Counted from the first letter of the stretch, positions 17,616-26,325 are shown. The stretch: DNA of 64,000 bases from Psychrobacter nivimaris (GCF_009812035.1 NZ_VZIZ01000022.1:1-64000); one strand, 5' to 3'. Numbers and translations: made by a program. The notes: generated by a model not told the origin, from the letters alone.

Positions 17616-18428
17616 ATGCAACTAGAAATAAACGTCATTGACGCTTTTACTGATACTGTATTCAAAGGTAATTCTGCTGCAGTTATCATTACGGATAAAT
17701 GGTTAAATGATAATTTGATGCAGTCTATTGCATCTGAAAATAACTTATCTGAAACGGCTTTTATCGTTGCTGATGATAACGGTGTTTATCATATTCGCTG
17801 GTTTTCACCATTGACTGAAATTGACTTCTGTGGTCATGCGACCTTAGCTGCTGCCTTTGTACTGTTTAATAAAAACTCAAACGTACAGTCGATTAAATTT
17901 TTAGCCAAAGCTGTTGGCACAATGACCATTGTCCAAACAGAATCAGGCAAGATACAAATGGATTTTCCTAATAGAAAGCCTGAAAAAGTTGATGACATTC
18001 CTGATAGTTTACTATTTAGTTTATCCATTGCTCCTGCTAAAGTTTACCGTAATGCTCAAGCGTATTTCGTCATATATGACTCTGAATCTGATGTATTGAA
18101 TGTTGTGCGTGATAATGAGAAGCTGAAGCAGCTAGCGCCTTATGATGTGGTTGTAACTTGTGAGGCAACCTCAGAAAAATATCACAATTATGACTTTGTC
18201 TCTAGATACTTCTGGCCAGCAAATGGTGGTGATGAAGATCCAGTAACGGGATCGATTCATACTGGACTTGCACCTTTATGGGCGGAGCATTTAGCTAAAA
18301 ATGAATTGGTTGCTTATCAAGCATCTAGTCGAGGCGGCGTGCTTGACTGTATCGTGACAGGAGATAGAGTGCTTATTTCTGGCAATGCTGTACCATATCT
18401 GACTGGGTTTATTACGGTCGAGGAGTAG
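17616..18428 (+). CDS. PhzF family isomerase/epimerase
   Basis: The protein belongs to the PhzF/diaminopimelate-epimerase-fold family. The catalytic glutamate is Glu46 in NNLSETAFI, and the conserved DFCGHATLAAA block is at about 69-79. The second half has 'PANGGDEDPVTGSIHTGLAPLWAEHL', the usual second active-site loop (GEDPVTGSAH-type). Length 270 is normal. No phenazine genes are nearby, so only an isomerase or epimerase role can be stated; the natural substrate is unknown. Its stop codon overlaps the Shine-Dalgarno region of the next gene (6 bp between the ORFs), pointing to translational coupling. Confidence 0.9.
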   Translation: MQLEINVIDAFTDTVFKGNSAAVIITDKWLNDNLMQSIASENNLSETAFIVADDNGVYHIRWFSPLTEIDFCGHATLAAAFVLFNKNSNVQSIKFLAKAVGTMTIVQTESGKIQMDFPNRKPEKVDDIPDSLLFSLSIAPAKVYRNAQAYFVIYDSESDVLNVVRDNEKLKQLAPYDVVVTCEATSEKYHNYDFVSRYFWPANGGDEDPVTGSIHTGLAPLWAEHLAKNELVAYQASSRGGVLDCIVTGDRVLISGNAVPYLTGFITVEE

Positions 18429-18434
18429 TGATTT

Positions 18435-18767
18435 TTGACAGAATTAAAGACGGTTGGGCTATTTGCGCTTACTGCATTGGCTGAAATTGCAGGATGTTAT
18501 CTGCCTTATCTATGGCTGCGAGAAGGCAAGTCAATCTGGCTACTGATACCTGGTGCGCTGAGTTTGGTCGCGTTTGTTTGGCTGCTGTCATTACATCCGA
18601 CTGCTGCGGGCAGGGTCTATGCGGCATATGGTGGCGTTTATATATGTATGGCGATTTTGTGGTTGTGGACGGTCAATGGTATACGACCAACCATGTGGGA
18701 CATAGTGGGTTCGGTAGTTGCGCTATTAGGAATGGCGATTATTATGTTTGCGCCGCGCGGAGCTTAA
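18435..18767 (+). CDS. YnfA family membrane protein (UPF0060)
   Basis: This 110-residue protein with four transmembrane helices is distantly like small multidrug resistance transporters. The family signature is complete: '[20 protein letters not shown]', '[17 protein letters not shown]', '[21 protein letters not shown]'. The start is TTG at 18435, 9 nt after GAGGAG (18420-18425); no ATG is available near the conserved N-terminus. It is probably translated from the same mRNA as the PhzF gene. The transport substrate is unproven for the family. Confidence 0.92.
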   Translation: MTELKTVGLFALTALAEIAGCYLPYLWLREGKSIWLLIPGALSLVAFVWLLSLHPTAAGRVYAAYGGVYICMAILWLWTVNGIRPTMWDIVGSVVALLGMAIIMFAPRGA

Positions 18768-18827
18768 TCAAAACCTAAGCTTAATTAAAGACAGTACTTA
18801 GCTAAAAGCCAATGACGAATCAAAAAA

Positions 18828-18859
18828 ATACCAATCAAACGGCTAGGTCGGATTGGTAT
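18828..18859 (-). terminator. Terminator of the small Lys-rich gene
   Basis: ATACCAATC (18828-18836) pairs with GATTGGTAT (18851-18859). Read on the minus strand it is followed by a run of T residues (complement of 18822-18828), so it ends the leftward 40-codon gene. Confidence 0.75.
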
Positions 18860-18875
18860 ATTAATATATTGATTA

Positions 18876-18998
18876 TTAATGTTTGCCTAAGATGCTACCG
18901 TTGTCGTCTTTCTTGGCTTGTTTGGCAGCTTTCTTTTCTTTAGCAGTCAAAAGGGGCTTTTTCTTAACGTTCTTCTTACTATCTTGACCTTTGCTCAT
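18876..18998 (-). CDS. Small lysine-rich conserved-type protein (40 residues)
   Basis: A 40-codon gene starts MSKGQDSKKNVKKKPLL, has the middle TAKEKKAAKQAKK, and ends GSILGKH. A good Shine-Dalgarno (AAGGAAA, ending 5 nt before a double ATG whose second codon is at 18998) precedes it. A terminator with a T-run follows 17 bp after the stop. Very basic mini-proteins of this layout (MSKG-x-DSKK... KEKK-x-AK) occur as hypothetical proteins in other gammaproteobacteria, as I recall them. It may bind nucleic acid or ribosomes, but no function is known. A start one codon upstream (19001) is equally possible. Confidence 0.7.
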   Translation of the reverse strand: MSKGQDSKKNVKKKPLLTAKEKKAAKQAKKDDNGSILGKH

Positions 18999-19001
18999 CA
19001 T

Positions 19002-19391
19002 CGTTTCCTTTTTTACAGCACACTACTCATTACGCCAAGTCAAGCGAATTCAAGACAGTGTGAATACAGCTAACATAGCTGTTTACTGAATAGAGTATAG
19101 GCTTAAGCTTTAGTAATAGATATCGCTCGCACAATTCGTCTACGATTCAATTATCGTTCAAATCGTTTATGGTTTTCGCTAAGTGTTCTCTGCGCAGAAT
19201 GACGAGCAACCCCAATACGGTTAGTCCTAGTTCATCAATTGATTCGTTCAATCAATCATTGTATTAATAAGTGCTTACTTACGGATACATGGCGATTTGC
19301 TATAATGCGTCATAAACCGATTCATAAACGCGGCAAACTCTTATTTATTAACATTTAGCACCATAGTGCTTACTGTTTTGGTCAAATTATT
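19002..19391. other. 390-bp intergenic region upstream of the queD-like gene
   Basis: This is a divergent spacer. TATAAT at 19301-19306 with TTACGG at 19279-19284 (16-bp spacer) is a reasonable promoter candidate for the queD-tsaE transcript, giving a leader of about 80 nt. The left part should contain the promoter of the small Lys-rich gene. No RNA gene or PreQ1-type riboswitch was recognised. Confidence 0.45.
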
Positions 19392-20009
19392 ATGCGTATT
19401 CGTAAACTGTTCAAATTTGAAAATGCTCACATCGTTCGTAATTGTAGTTCTGAGCGTTGTAAGCATTCGATTCATGGTCACAGCTATCAGATTGAGCTGA
19501 TCCTTGAGGCCACTCGTTTAGACCATGGGCAAATGGTTTATGACTTTGGCCTACTAAAATCTTCTATCAAAGACATTATCGATAGCTTTGATCATGCTAT
19601 TTGTTTTTGGAACAAAGATGATCCTGAGTATGTCGCAGCGTGTAAGAAATTTAGCGCACGTTGGATAAGCTTGCCAGTTTCACCATCGGCAGAGCAGTTT
19701 TCACGAGTGATATTCTTTTGGGCGCAAGAAATACTACGTCAGACACAAATGCAAAATGGTGAAGCTGATGTCAGCGTGTACTCAGTGATTGCCCACGAGA
19801 CGGCGACAGGGTATGCACAGTGTTTTGCTGATGATGTTGCAAACGCTCAAATGGGTAAGCTAGTCTTAGAAGACTTTGAATTCAGTGAGCAGGTTCGTGC
19901 TGAGTGGACTGACTCTGAGCTGTATGCCAAGCTGATTCGCGGTGAAAGCTTTACCAATCCAACCGTAACCATGCAGGTACAGACAGAGCAGGTTCAGCCT
20001 AATGTGTGA
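19392..20009 (+). CDS. queD: 6-carboxytetrahydropterin synthase-like protein (QueD family)
   Basis: Members convert 7,8-dihydroneopterin triphosphate to 6-carboxytetrahydropterin in queuosine/preQ0 synthesis, or act as related pyruvoyl-tetrahydropterin synthases. The zinc ligands His13, His28 and His30 and the catalytic Cys23 (pattern C-x4-HGH) are all present. The 'DSFDHAICFW' and 'HETATGYA' active-site segments follow. At 205 residues it is clearly longer than E. coli QueD (121), with an insertion in the middle and a C-terminal extension of about 45 residues, a long variant I associate with Moraxellaceae. tsaE overlaps its end by 8 bp, so both tRNA-modification genes appear translationally coupled. 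Confidence 0.82.
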   Translation: MRIRKLFKFENAHIVRNCSSERCKHSIHGHSYQIELILEATRLDHGQMVYDFGLLKSSIKDIIDSFDHAICFWNKDDPEYVAACKKFSARWISLPVSPSAEQFSRVIFFWAQEILRQTQMQNGEADVSVYSVIAHETATGYAQCFADDVANAQMGKLVLEDFEFSEQVRAEWTDSELYAKLIRGESFTNPTVTMQVQTEQVQPNV

Positions 20010-20532
20010 TGGTCAATCTATAGAAAATGGCAAATACTTAAAGACTCTGATATTAAACTCTGAGCAAGATACTCAAGCATTGGCTGAGCAATTAGCGACA
20101 TTACCACTGACAGGTAGCGTGTGGCTGGCAGGGGACTTGGGCGCTGGTAAAACGACATTGACGCGTTATTGGTTACAAGCGCTTGGTCATACAGGTGCGG
20201 TAAAAAGTCCAACCTATACCTTGGTTGAGCCTTATAGTATTCAGCGAAAAGATGGTTCGATCAAGCCGGTTTATCATGCAGATTTATATCGTCTCCAAGA
20301 TCCAGAAGAGCTGTCTTTTATTGGATTTGATGAATATCTAGATGAGCCTGAGGCGTTAGTCATCATCGAATGGGCTAGCCGCGCTGATAGCTATCTGCCA
20401 CCGCCTACGTTATTCATTGATATGACTCAAAGTGTAAGTGATGATAACGACACTGAAGCTCGCCAAGTGCAGTTGAGGTTGTCAAAGGCAGGTCAAGCGC
20501 AGGGTTTGGATTTATCACAACTTATCATCTAA
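20002..20532 (+). CDS. tsaE: tRNA threonylcarbamoyladenosine synthesis ATPase TsaE
   Basis: TsaE is the ATPase partner of TsaB/TsaD in making t6A37 on ANN-decoding tRNAs. The P-loop GDLGAGKTT at residues 44-52, the KSPTYTLVEPY switch-like motif (about 64-74) and 'YHADLYRL' are diagnostic. At 176 residues it is slightly longer than the usual 155, through N- and C-terminal tails. The start overlaps the queD-like gene by 8 bp (-1 frame relation), consistent with termination-reinitiation. mutL begins 53 bp downstream, giving the common tsaE-mutL-miaA-hfq order seen in many gammaproteobacteria. Confidence 0.94.
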   Translation: MCDGQSIENGKYLKTLILNSEQDTQALAEQLATLPLTGSVWLAGDLGAGKTTLTRYWLQALGHTGAVKSPTYTLVEPYSIQRKDGSIKPVYHADLYRLQDPEELSFIGFDEYLDEPEALVIIEWASRADSYLPPPTLFIDMTQSVSDDNDTEARQVQLRLSKAGQAQGLDLSQLII

Positions 20533-20585
20533 ACGAATATCTAAATTACACCAATCGCTACTTTCCAAAAATATGACATCTATCC

Positions 20586-22364
20586 ATGCCAGATAATCAT
20601 CCTAATACCCGTATCAAAAAACTATCGCCGTTGCTGATCAATCAATTAGCAGCAGGTGAGGTGGTGACGCGTCCAGCAGCAGTGGTCAAGGAGTTGCTTG
20701 AGAATGCCATCGATGCTGGTGCGACTAATATTGAAGTGCGCATCACTCAAGGCGGTATGGGCCTGATTGAAGTGGTTGATAATGGGGTCGGCATTCATCC
20801 TGATGATATGGTCATGGCCATCACTCGTCATGCGACCAGTAAGGTTGCTGACGTTGCTAACTTGCATGGTATTACGACATTGGGTTTTCGCGGTGAAGCA
20901 TTAGCGGCGATGGCTGCTGTCTCTCGTTTGACCTTAACCAGTAGTCATGATGAGAGTGGTATTGGCCGTCAATTACAGGTCGCTGGCGTATTAGATGACA
21001 CACCAAAACTGTTACCAGTTGTGCATAACTGCGGTACTACGATTGTCGTAAAAGATTTGTATTTCAATGTGCCTGCCCGCCGTGGCAATTTAAAATCTAT
21101 TGCTACTGAGTTCGGGCATATTGAAACCATCGTCCGAGAGGTTGCACTGGCGCGTGCCGATGTTGCTTTGACACTTTTTCATGACAATAAACAGCGGCTA
21201 TCATTATCTGCAAGTGCTATGAGTATTAGTGGCAATAATGACAGCCGCTTGCCACTGCCGCGTCTAGAACAAGCGACTGGTATGGCATTGACAGATAATG
21301 CATTAGCAATATCGATAGATTTGTCGAGTCTGGTACAGTCGTCTGTAGGGTACGATAATAGCAATGTTAATCAGGTAGCGATTAGTGGTTGGTTATGGCC
21401 GCTACATCATGACAAATCTGACTTACCCAAGCTGCTCTATGTAAATGGCAGACTGGTAAAAGAAGCATTGATTAGCAATCAAATACGTCAACTGGCACAA
21501 GGTGCGCAGCTAGCAGGTATGGGGTATGCACTGTATTTTGATTTACCAACTCAGTGGTTAAATATCAATGTGCATCCATCTAAACAACGTATCAAAATCA
21601 GTCCATTGAATAATATTATGGCGCACTTAGGTCATACAGTTCGTACGCAGTTGAAAACGATTGATGTAGCTAAGTTTGGGTCTGAGTCTGCATCTGCGTC
21701 CGTAGCGACGACCGAAACTGATAGCCAATACAAATCTGCGGAACGAGCAAGTAATAATGCTTCTGAAGGTCGTTCGTCTGAAGTGCCCATCTCAAGTAGT
21801 CAGTCTAGCAATAACCAAAGGCAGAATAATCAAGTAGAATCTACTAGACAGTTTTATCAGACTACTGCAAACCAATCATCTTCAAATAATCCTTCATTGC
21901 AAGAGTCAGTGCAATCTCATATCAATGAACGATCAGACCAAAGTAACAACAGTAACAACAGCACGTCACATTATTCTGATGGAGCAGCTACTTCTGCATC
22001 TTTGCCAATTTGCTTAGATATCATTGAAAACGTAGAGACTATTGGTATTGATTCAAGCATAGAGGATAAAAGTCTACCTTGGCTGTTGTTTTATCACCAA
22101 GGGCAGTATGTACTGATAAGTGCTAAAGATTGGCAGCTTAAAATAAACCAGTTGTTTGAGCCACTTACCTTTAGTCAGCAAGTATTCAAAAAAGATAGAT
22201 TGCCAAACAGGGCTACTGAGTTTAATCAGCAACTTATAATGGTCAATGCGCAAATGTCTGCGCAAGATTCAATGGTTTTTGCGAATGATCTTACTGAAAT
22301 AATCATGAGCAATGCTATTAAAGCGATAGATAGTCACCGCTTAGTAAAGCTAATGCTATCCTGA
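20586..22364 (+). CDS. mutL: DNA mismatch repair protein MutL with a short C-terminal domain
   Basis: MutL links MutS recognition to strand incision in mismatch repair. The GHKL ATPase core is intact: catalytic Glu36 and magnesium-binding Asn40 in KELLENAIDAGAT, DNGVGI at about 65-70, GFRGEAL at 100-106, and the lever lysine region near 'LPKLLYVNGRLVKEA'. A low-complexity Ser/Asn/Gln linker covers about residues 360-470. The C-terminal domain is only about 110 residues ('PWLLFYHQGQYVLIS' onward), against about 180 in E. coli. No endonuclease metal motif (DQHA-x2-E-x4-E) is present. The total length, 592, stays near normal because of the long linker. It sits between tsaE and miaA. Confidence 0.94.
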   Translation: MPDNHPNTRIKKLSPLLINQLAAGEVVTRPAAVVKELLENAIDAGATNIEVRITQGGMGLIEVVDNGVGIHPDDMVMAITRHATSKVADVANLHGITTLGFRGEALAAMAAVSRLTLTSSHDESGIGRQLQVAGVLDDTPKLLPVVHNCGTTIVVKDLYFNVPARRGNLKSIATEFGHIETIVREVALARADVALTLFHDNKQRLSLSASAMSISGNNDSRLPLPRLEQATGMALTDNALAISIDLSSLVQSSVGYDNSNVNQVAISGWLWPLHHDKSDLPKLLYVNGRLVKEALISNQIRQLAQGAQLAGMGYALYFDLPTQWLNINVHPSKQRIKISPLNNIMAHLGHTVRTQLKTIDVAKFGSESASASVATTETDSQYKSAERASNNASEGRSSEVPISSSQSSNNQRQNNQVESTRQFYQTTANQSSSNNPSLQESVQSHINERSDQSNNSNNSTSHYSDGAATSASLPICLDIIENVETIGIDSSIEDKSLPWLLFYHQGQYVLISAKDWQLKINQLFEPLTFSQQVFKKDRLPNRATEFNQQLIMVNAQMSAQDSMVFANDLTEIIMSNAIKAIDSHRLVKLMLS

Positions 22365-22446
22365 ATATCTGAAAATAATTACAACATCTTAAAGCAATCA
22401 AACCCATCGTTATTTGAGTTATCCATATATTATGAAAGGCCACTTT

Positions 22447-23613
22447 ATGCAACATTCGTCTGATAGCCTACCTCACAAACTGACGGATAACAGCGTGGTT
22501 TGTCTTATGGCACCAACTGCTAGCGGCAAGACGTCACTAGCGTACGAGCTATACGATACAGGTCGTTTTGAATTAATCTCAGTGGACTCAGCACTGATAT
22601 ATCGTGATATGAATATTGGCACAGCCAAGCCAACAGCGGCTGAGTTGGCGCGTTATCCACATCATTTGGTCGATATCGTTGATCCTATGCAAAGCTATAG
22701 TGTGGCTGAGTTTGTCAGTGACGTTGCCCGTCTTATTGACGAATGTCATAGAAATGGCAAGATACCATTATTAGTAGGCGGCACCATGATGTATTACATG
22801 GCGCTACTCGATGGGTTGTCTCCTGTGCCCGATAGCGATGACAGCGTACGGGCGCGCGTAGAGCAGTGGCGTCAAGAGGAAGGTATTAGCGCTCTATATG
22901 ATTATTTGGGGAGTATAGACCCTATAAGTCATGAGCGTTTGAATGCTACTGATACTCAGCGTATCACGCGAGCAATTGAGGTCTACCTACAAACAAATAT
23001 TCCAATAAGCGACTGGCAGCGTAAGCCAAAGCAAGCCCTAGCCCACAATCCAGAGCAGCAGTGGCACGCGCTATCGGTAATGCCAGATCGTTCATGGCTA
23101 CATAATCGTATCGAACAACGTCTAGATATCATGTGGAATGAAGGGCTAGTGGCTGAAGTCATAGACTTACTAAAAAAGTATCCGCTCACGCCTAATATGC
23201 CTTCGATGCGCTGTGTGGGTTACAGGCAAGTACTAGAATACTTGGTGCATATTGATCATCCGATATTTGATGAGATTCATCTTGATAAAGCTCAATTTTA
23301 TGAAGCTTTTAGAAAGCATACAGCTGTCAATGGAAAAAAAGAAATCTCAGATAATGTTGCTCAGTCAGTTGCTCAACCAAACATGGCTAACCAAGAGACC
23401 GAGGCGCTTGCTTGTCAGGAAATGCAAAATAAGGCATTATATGCTACAAGACAGCTAGCAAAACGTCAGTACACGTGGCTGAGAAAGGTAATGCAACTGC
23501 CCAGTGCATCATCGAATGGGACAGTAGAGTTTGAGAGCGGGGCTGATGCTAGCAGTCGTATGATATTACAAACGTTTGAAACCATGGTCGAAGCACGGGA
23601 GTACTTGTCTTAA
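22447..23613 (+). CDS. miaA: tRNA dimethylallyltransferase with a linker insertion
   Basis: MiaA adds a dimethylallyl group to A37 of tRNAs reading UNN codons. The P-loop APTASGKTS is at residues 22-30. DSALIYRDMNIGTAKP, 'HHLVDIVDP', VGGTMMYYMALLDGL and MRCVGYRQ follow as in the family. The ATG at 22447 was chosen for the AAAGG 7 nt upstream; upstream in-frame starts exist at 22414 and 22432. The 388-residue protein is longer than E. coli MiaA (316). Between GYRQ (258-261) and 'ALYATRQLAKRQ' (about 328) there is an extra polar stretch of roughly 55 residues in the tRNA-binding swinging domain. It lies upstream of hfq, the conventional order. Confidence 0.94.
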   Translation: MQHSSDSLPHKLTDNSVVCLMAPTASGKTSLAYELYDTGRFELISVDSALIYRDMNIGTAKPTAAELARYPHHLVDIVDPMQSYSVAEFVSDVARLIDECHRNGKIPLLVGGTMMYYMALLDGLSPVPDSDDSVRARVEQWRQEEGISALYDYLGSIDPISHERLNATDTQRITRAIEVYLQTNIPISDWQRKPKQALAHNPEQQWHALSVMPDRSWLHNRIEQRLDIMWNEGLVAEVIDLLKKYPLTPNMPSMRCVGYRQVLEYLVHIDHPIFDEIHLDKAQFYEAFRKHTAVNGKKEISDNVAQSVAQPNMANQETEALACQEMQNKALYATRQLAKRQYTWLRKVMQLPSASSNGTVEFESGADASSRMILQTFETMVEAREYLS

Positions 23614-23940
23614 AGTGCGATGATAGCTAACACAATTAGTTTCAAAAATTGACATAGATAGCTGTTATAATTTGGCTCAGTGCGTTGAGCATTGTTATGA
23701 TGTCTTTTTTATGAACTTTTGTAGACAGAAATTATTAACGAAACAACCAGTTACTTAATTATTTACAATAATAACGTATTCGCGATAAAGTGGAATCACT
23801 TAAGAGCAACGAATATTTATTTAGATACGTTTTATAAAGAAAACACCTTATTGTATCTACCTTTTAGCCATTATAATTAAATTAACACTTAAAATAATTG
23901 GCACTCAAAACATAACTATATAATATTTAGGAGAGATTTC
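23614..23940. other. 327-bp intergenic region carrying the likely hfq promoter
   Basis: An extended -10 (TG-T-TATAAT, 23663-23671) lies early in this AT-rich region; it would give an hfq leader of about 260 nt. A TTGACA at 23649-23654 is only 11 bp from that -10, too close for a standard promoter. AGGAG at 23929-23933 is the hfq ribosome-binding site. No hairpin resembling a terminator for miaA was seen. Confidence 0.45.
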
Positions 23941-24468
23941 ATGTCAAAAGGACAAACTTTACAAGATCCGTTCTTGAACTCGCTGCGCAAAGATCGCATT
24001 CCTGTCTCTATTTTTTTGGTAAATGGTATTAAATTACAAGGCCAAATTGAATCATTTGATCAATATGTTGTTCTCCTAAAAAACACAGTGAGCCAAATGG
24101 TATATAAACATGCCATCTCAACAGTCGTGCCAGCGCGTAACCCGCGTAGTAGTACGACGACAGGTACAAGTGCTCAGCCTCAGAGCGCAGCACCGACTGG
24201 ATATCAAGGCGGTGGTTTTGAACGTGGTAGTAACCCTGCTGCTGGCGGCTTTGAAGAGCGCGGATTCGCATCGAGTCGCAGTGGATTCAATCGTGGTGGT
24301 TTTAGCCAAGGTCAGGATCGTGGTTTTGAACGCGGTAGCTTTGGACAAGGTCAAGAGCGCGGCTTCGAGCGTGGTGGCTTCGGTCAAGATCGTGGCTTTG
24401 ATGCCACGGCAGATAACACAGGTTTCGAAGATAAGCCAAACGACGGTTCTAATGATAGCAATAGCTAA
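23941..24468 (+). CDS. hfq: RNA chaperone Hfq with Gly-rich repetitive C-terminal tail
   Basis: This hexameric Sm-like protein pairs small RNAs with mRNAs. Residues 1-66 are a canonical Hfq core: '[20 protein letters not shown]', '[10 protein letters not shown]', and the Sm2 signature [12 protein letters not shown]. Instead of ending near residue 100, the protein runs to 175 with a tail built of imperfect GGFxxG / RGFERG repeats (about residues 88-155) rich in Gly, Phe, Arg and Gln, then an acidic Asn/Asp/Ser end. Long Gly-rich tails are typical of Hfq in Acinetobacter, Moraxella and Psychrobacter. The tail is probably disordered and could modulate RNA release or phase behaviour. The start is supported by AGGAG 7 nt upstream. 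Confidence 0.97.
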   Translation: MSKGQTLQDPFLNSLRKDRIPVSIFLVNGIKLQGQIESFDQYVVLLKNTVSQMVYKHAISTVVPARNPRSSTTTGTSAQPQSAAPTGYQGGGFERGSNPAAGGFEERGFASSRSGFNRGGFSQGQDRGFERGSFGQGQERGFERGGFGQDRGFDATADNTGFEDKPNDGSNDSNS

Positions 24469-24527
24469 CGTATTGAATTAATCGAGCGTGTTGTCTGAAA
24501 AAACATTAAGACATGATTTATTCGTTT

Positions 24528-24557
24528 AAAACCTGCTAATAATAGTGGGTTTTTTTT
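24528..24557 (+). terminator. Probable hfq terminator
   Basis: AAACCTGCTA (24528-24537) can pair with TAGTGGGTTT (24544-24553) using two wobble pairs, and T8 follows. It is a modest hairpin but well placed 60 bp after hfq. Confidence 0.65.
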
Positions 24558-24688
24558 GTATAGATAGCAGCAAGCTCTTTTATTCCGTATGCAGCACTAT
24601 ATTAGTGTAGATTTTGTAGACTATTACTAATATCAAACATAGTGTAGTAAAATAGCGTATTGATTCATTATAAAAATAGAGCGGATTC

Positions 24689-25681
24689 ATGAGTGATACC
24701 AAAAACAACTTAACCCATGAGCAATTTATTACCACTGCTATCGAGGCCATTAACACAGAGATATCTGCGTTAGCACTACTAACAGAGCAGATTGACGACA
24801 GATTTGCCCAAGCATGTGACATCATCCTGACTTGTAAGGGTCGAGTGGTAGTTACAGGCATGGGTAAGTCAGGGCTGATTGGACGCAAGATTGCAGCGAC
24901 CTTTGCCTCAACTGGTACGCCTGCTTTTTTTATGCATCCTGGTGAAGCGGGGCATGGTGATTTGGGGATGCTTGTGAAAGGTGATGTGCTGCTTGCTATT
25001 TCAAACTCAGGTGAGTCAGATGAAATCAAGATGCTACTGCCAGTTGTTAAACATCTAAATATCCCTCTTATCAGTATCAGTCGTGATAAGCGCGGTATGC
25101 TACCACGAGCAGCTGACATTGTATTAACGCTCGGTCAGTCGCAAGAGGCTTGTCCACTTAATCTAGCGCCTACCTCCAGTACGACAGCTACTTTAGCGCT
25201 CGGGGATGCGTTAGCGGTTGCTTTAGTACACGCACGTAATTTCACTTCTGAAGATTTTGCATTATCGCATCCTGCTGGTGCCTTGGGTCGTCAGCTATTG
25301 ACGCGTGTTGAAGATTTGATGCACACCAATTCAGAAAAATTGCCTTTTATTCATCAGCAAGCCCCATTGCAACAAGCTTTATTTACTATGTCTGCCGGAC
25401 GACTGGGCATGACAGTGGTGACTGATGATAACAATAAGGTCGTCGGTGTGTTCACAGATGGTGACTTGCGCCGAGGGTTAGAAAAAGGCATCGACCTACA
25501 AACGCCAATGAATGAAGTGATGGTCAGCAATCCACGCCATATCAGTAAAACGATGCGTGCGTCAGATGCGCTGAGTGTTATGAATGAGAGTGGTATTAGC
25601 CAGTTATTGATCATTGATGATGAAGATCGTTTAGAAGCTATTATTACCGTTCATGATTTGCTGCAAGCTGGGGTCAAATAA
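24689..25681 (+). CDS. kdsD: D-arabinose 5-phosphate isomerase (KdsD/KpsF family)
   Basis: The enzyme converts ribulose 5-phosphate to arabinose 5-phosphate, the first step towards Kdo for lipopolysaccharide. An N-terminal SIS domain (about 40-180) contains VVTGMGKSGLIGRKIAATFASTGTPAFFMHP, and 'GDVLLAISNSGESDEI' supplies the sugar-phosphate loop. Two CBS repeats fill residues 210-330. Length 330 matches KdsD (328). It heads the kdsD-kdsC-lptC-lptA-lptB cluster, all on one strand with short gaps, so Kdo supply and LPS export are coexpressed. Confidence 0.95.
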   Translation: MSDTKNNLTHEQFITTAIEAINTEISALALLTEQIDDRFAQACDIILTCKGRVVVTGMGKSGLIGRKIAATFASTGTPAFFMHPGEAGHGDLGMLVKGDVLLAISNSGESDEIKMLLPVVKHLNIPLISISRDKRGMLPRAADIVLTLGQSQEACPLNLAPTSSTTATLALGDALAVALVHARNFTSEDFALSHPAGALGRQLLTRVEDLMHTNSEKLPFIHQQAPLQQALFTMSAGRLGMTVVTDDNNKVVGVFTDGDLRRGLEKGIDLQTPMNEVMVSNPRHISKTMRASDALSVMNESGISQLLIIDDEDRLEAIITVHDLLQAGVK

Positions 25682-25758
25682 GGTTTGTGAGTTGCCGTTG
25701 AAATAGTTAAGCTATATAGAATAACGCTTCGAAAATAAATATTAAAAAGAGACAAATA

Positions 25759-26325
25759 ATGCAGGACTTGATACAGAAAGCCGGACAAGTAAAACTATTG
25801 GTCATGGATGTCGATGGAATTTTATCCAATGGTCAAATTATCTATGATGCCAATGGTGTTGAGACTAAAGCGTTCTCAGTACATGATGGTGTGGGTGTTA
25901 AGTCGTTAGCACGCTACGGTATTTTGACAGCCATTATTACGGGCCGTAGTAGTGCAATGGTGAATAAGCGCGCAGCAGAAATGGGCGTCAACCATGTGGT
26001 GCAAGGCCGTGATGATAAGCTTGTTGCGCTAAACGAGCTGCTATCTTCTCTAGATCCTGCCCTGAATATCACTGCTGCTGACTGTGCCTATATGGGCGAT
26101 GATTTACCAGATATCAAAGCAATGCAAACAGTAGGCTTTGCGGCAACCGTACCTAATGCGCATGCTGAAGTCATCAAGCGCAGTGACATGGTAACGACTC
26201 GTGCTGGCGGTACTGGTGCAGTGCGCGAGATATGTGACCTTATTTTAAAAGGTCATGGACATTATCAAGACTTTATCGCGCATTACACGCTTGATGAGGC
26301 GCAAACTCAGGATAACCAGTCGTGA
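25759..26325 (+). CDS. kdsC: 3-deoxy-D-manno-octulosonate 8-phosphate phosphatase
   Basis: This HAD-family phosphatase releases Kdo from Kdo 8-phosphate. The nucleophile motif is MDVDGILSNG, with Asp17 and Asp19. 'VHDGVGVKSLARYGI', the ITGR motif (about 60-63) and the C-terminal GDDLPD loop complete the active site; there is no cap domain, as usual for the tetrameric C0 type. It is 188 residues, as expected. Its stop codon overlaps the GTG start of lptC by 4 bases (GTGA), indicating translational coupling. Confidence 0.96.
   Translation: MQDLIQKAGQVKLLVMDVDGILSNGQIIYDANGVETKAFSVHDGVGVKSLARYGILTAIITGRSSAMVNKRAAEMGVNHVVQGRDDKLVALNELLSSLDPALNITAADCAYMGDDLPDIKAMQTVGFAATVPNAHAEVIKRSDMVTTRAGGTGAVREICDLILKGHGHYQDFIAHYTLDEAQTQDNQS

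Noticed and set aside
18494-18778. A 94-codon frame overlapping the YnfA-type gene
   Set aside because: The overlapped YnfA frame matches its family over the full length; the alternative frame shows no family features.
23649-23671. TTGACA followed by TATAAT upstream of hfq as a consensus promoter
   Set aside because: The spacer is only 11 bp, too short for sigma-70; only the extended -10 reading was kept.
23919-23924. TATAAT just upstream of hfq
   Set aside because: It lies only 17 bp before the ATG, inside the ribosome-binding region; it would give an almost leaderless mRNA despite a good AGGAG site. Probably chance in AT-rich DNA.
24029-24481. Long overlapping frames on both strands across the hfq tail
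   Set aside because: They arise from the repetitive Gly/Phe/Arg codons of the Hfq tail; no start signals or known protein features.
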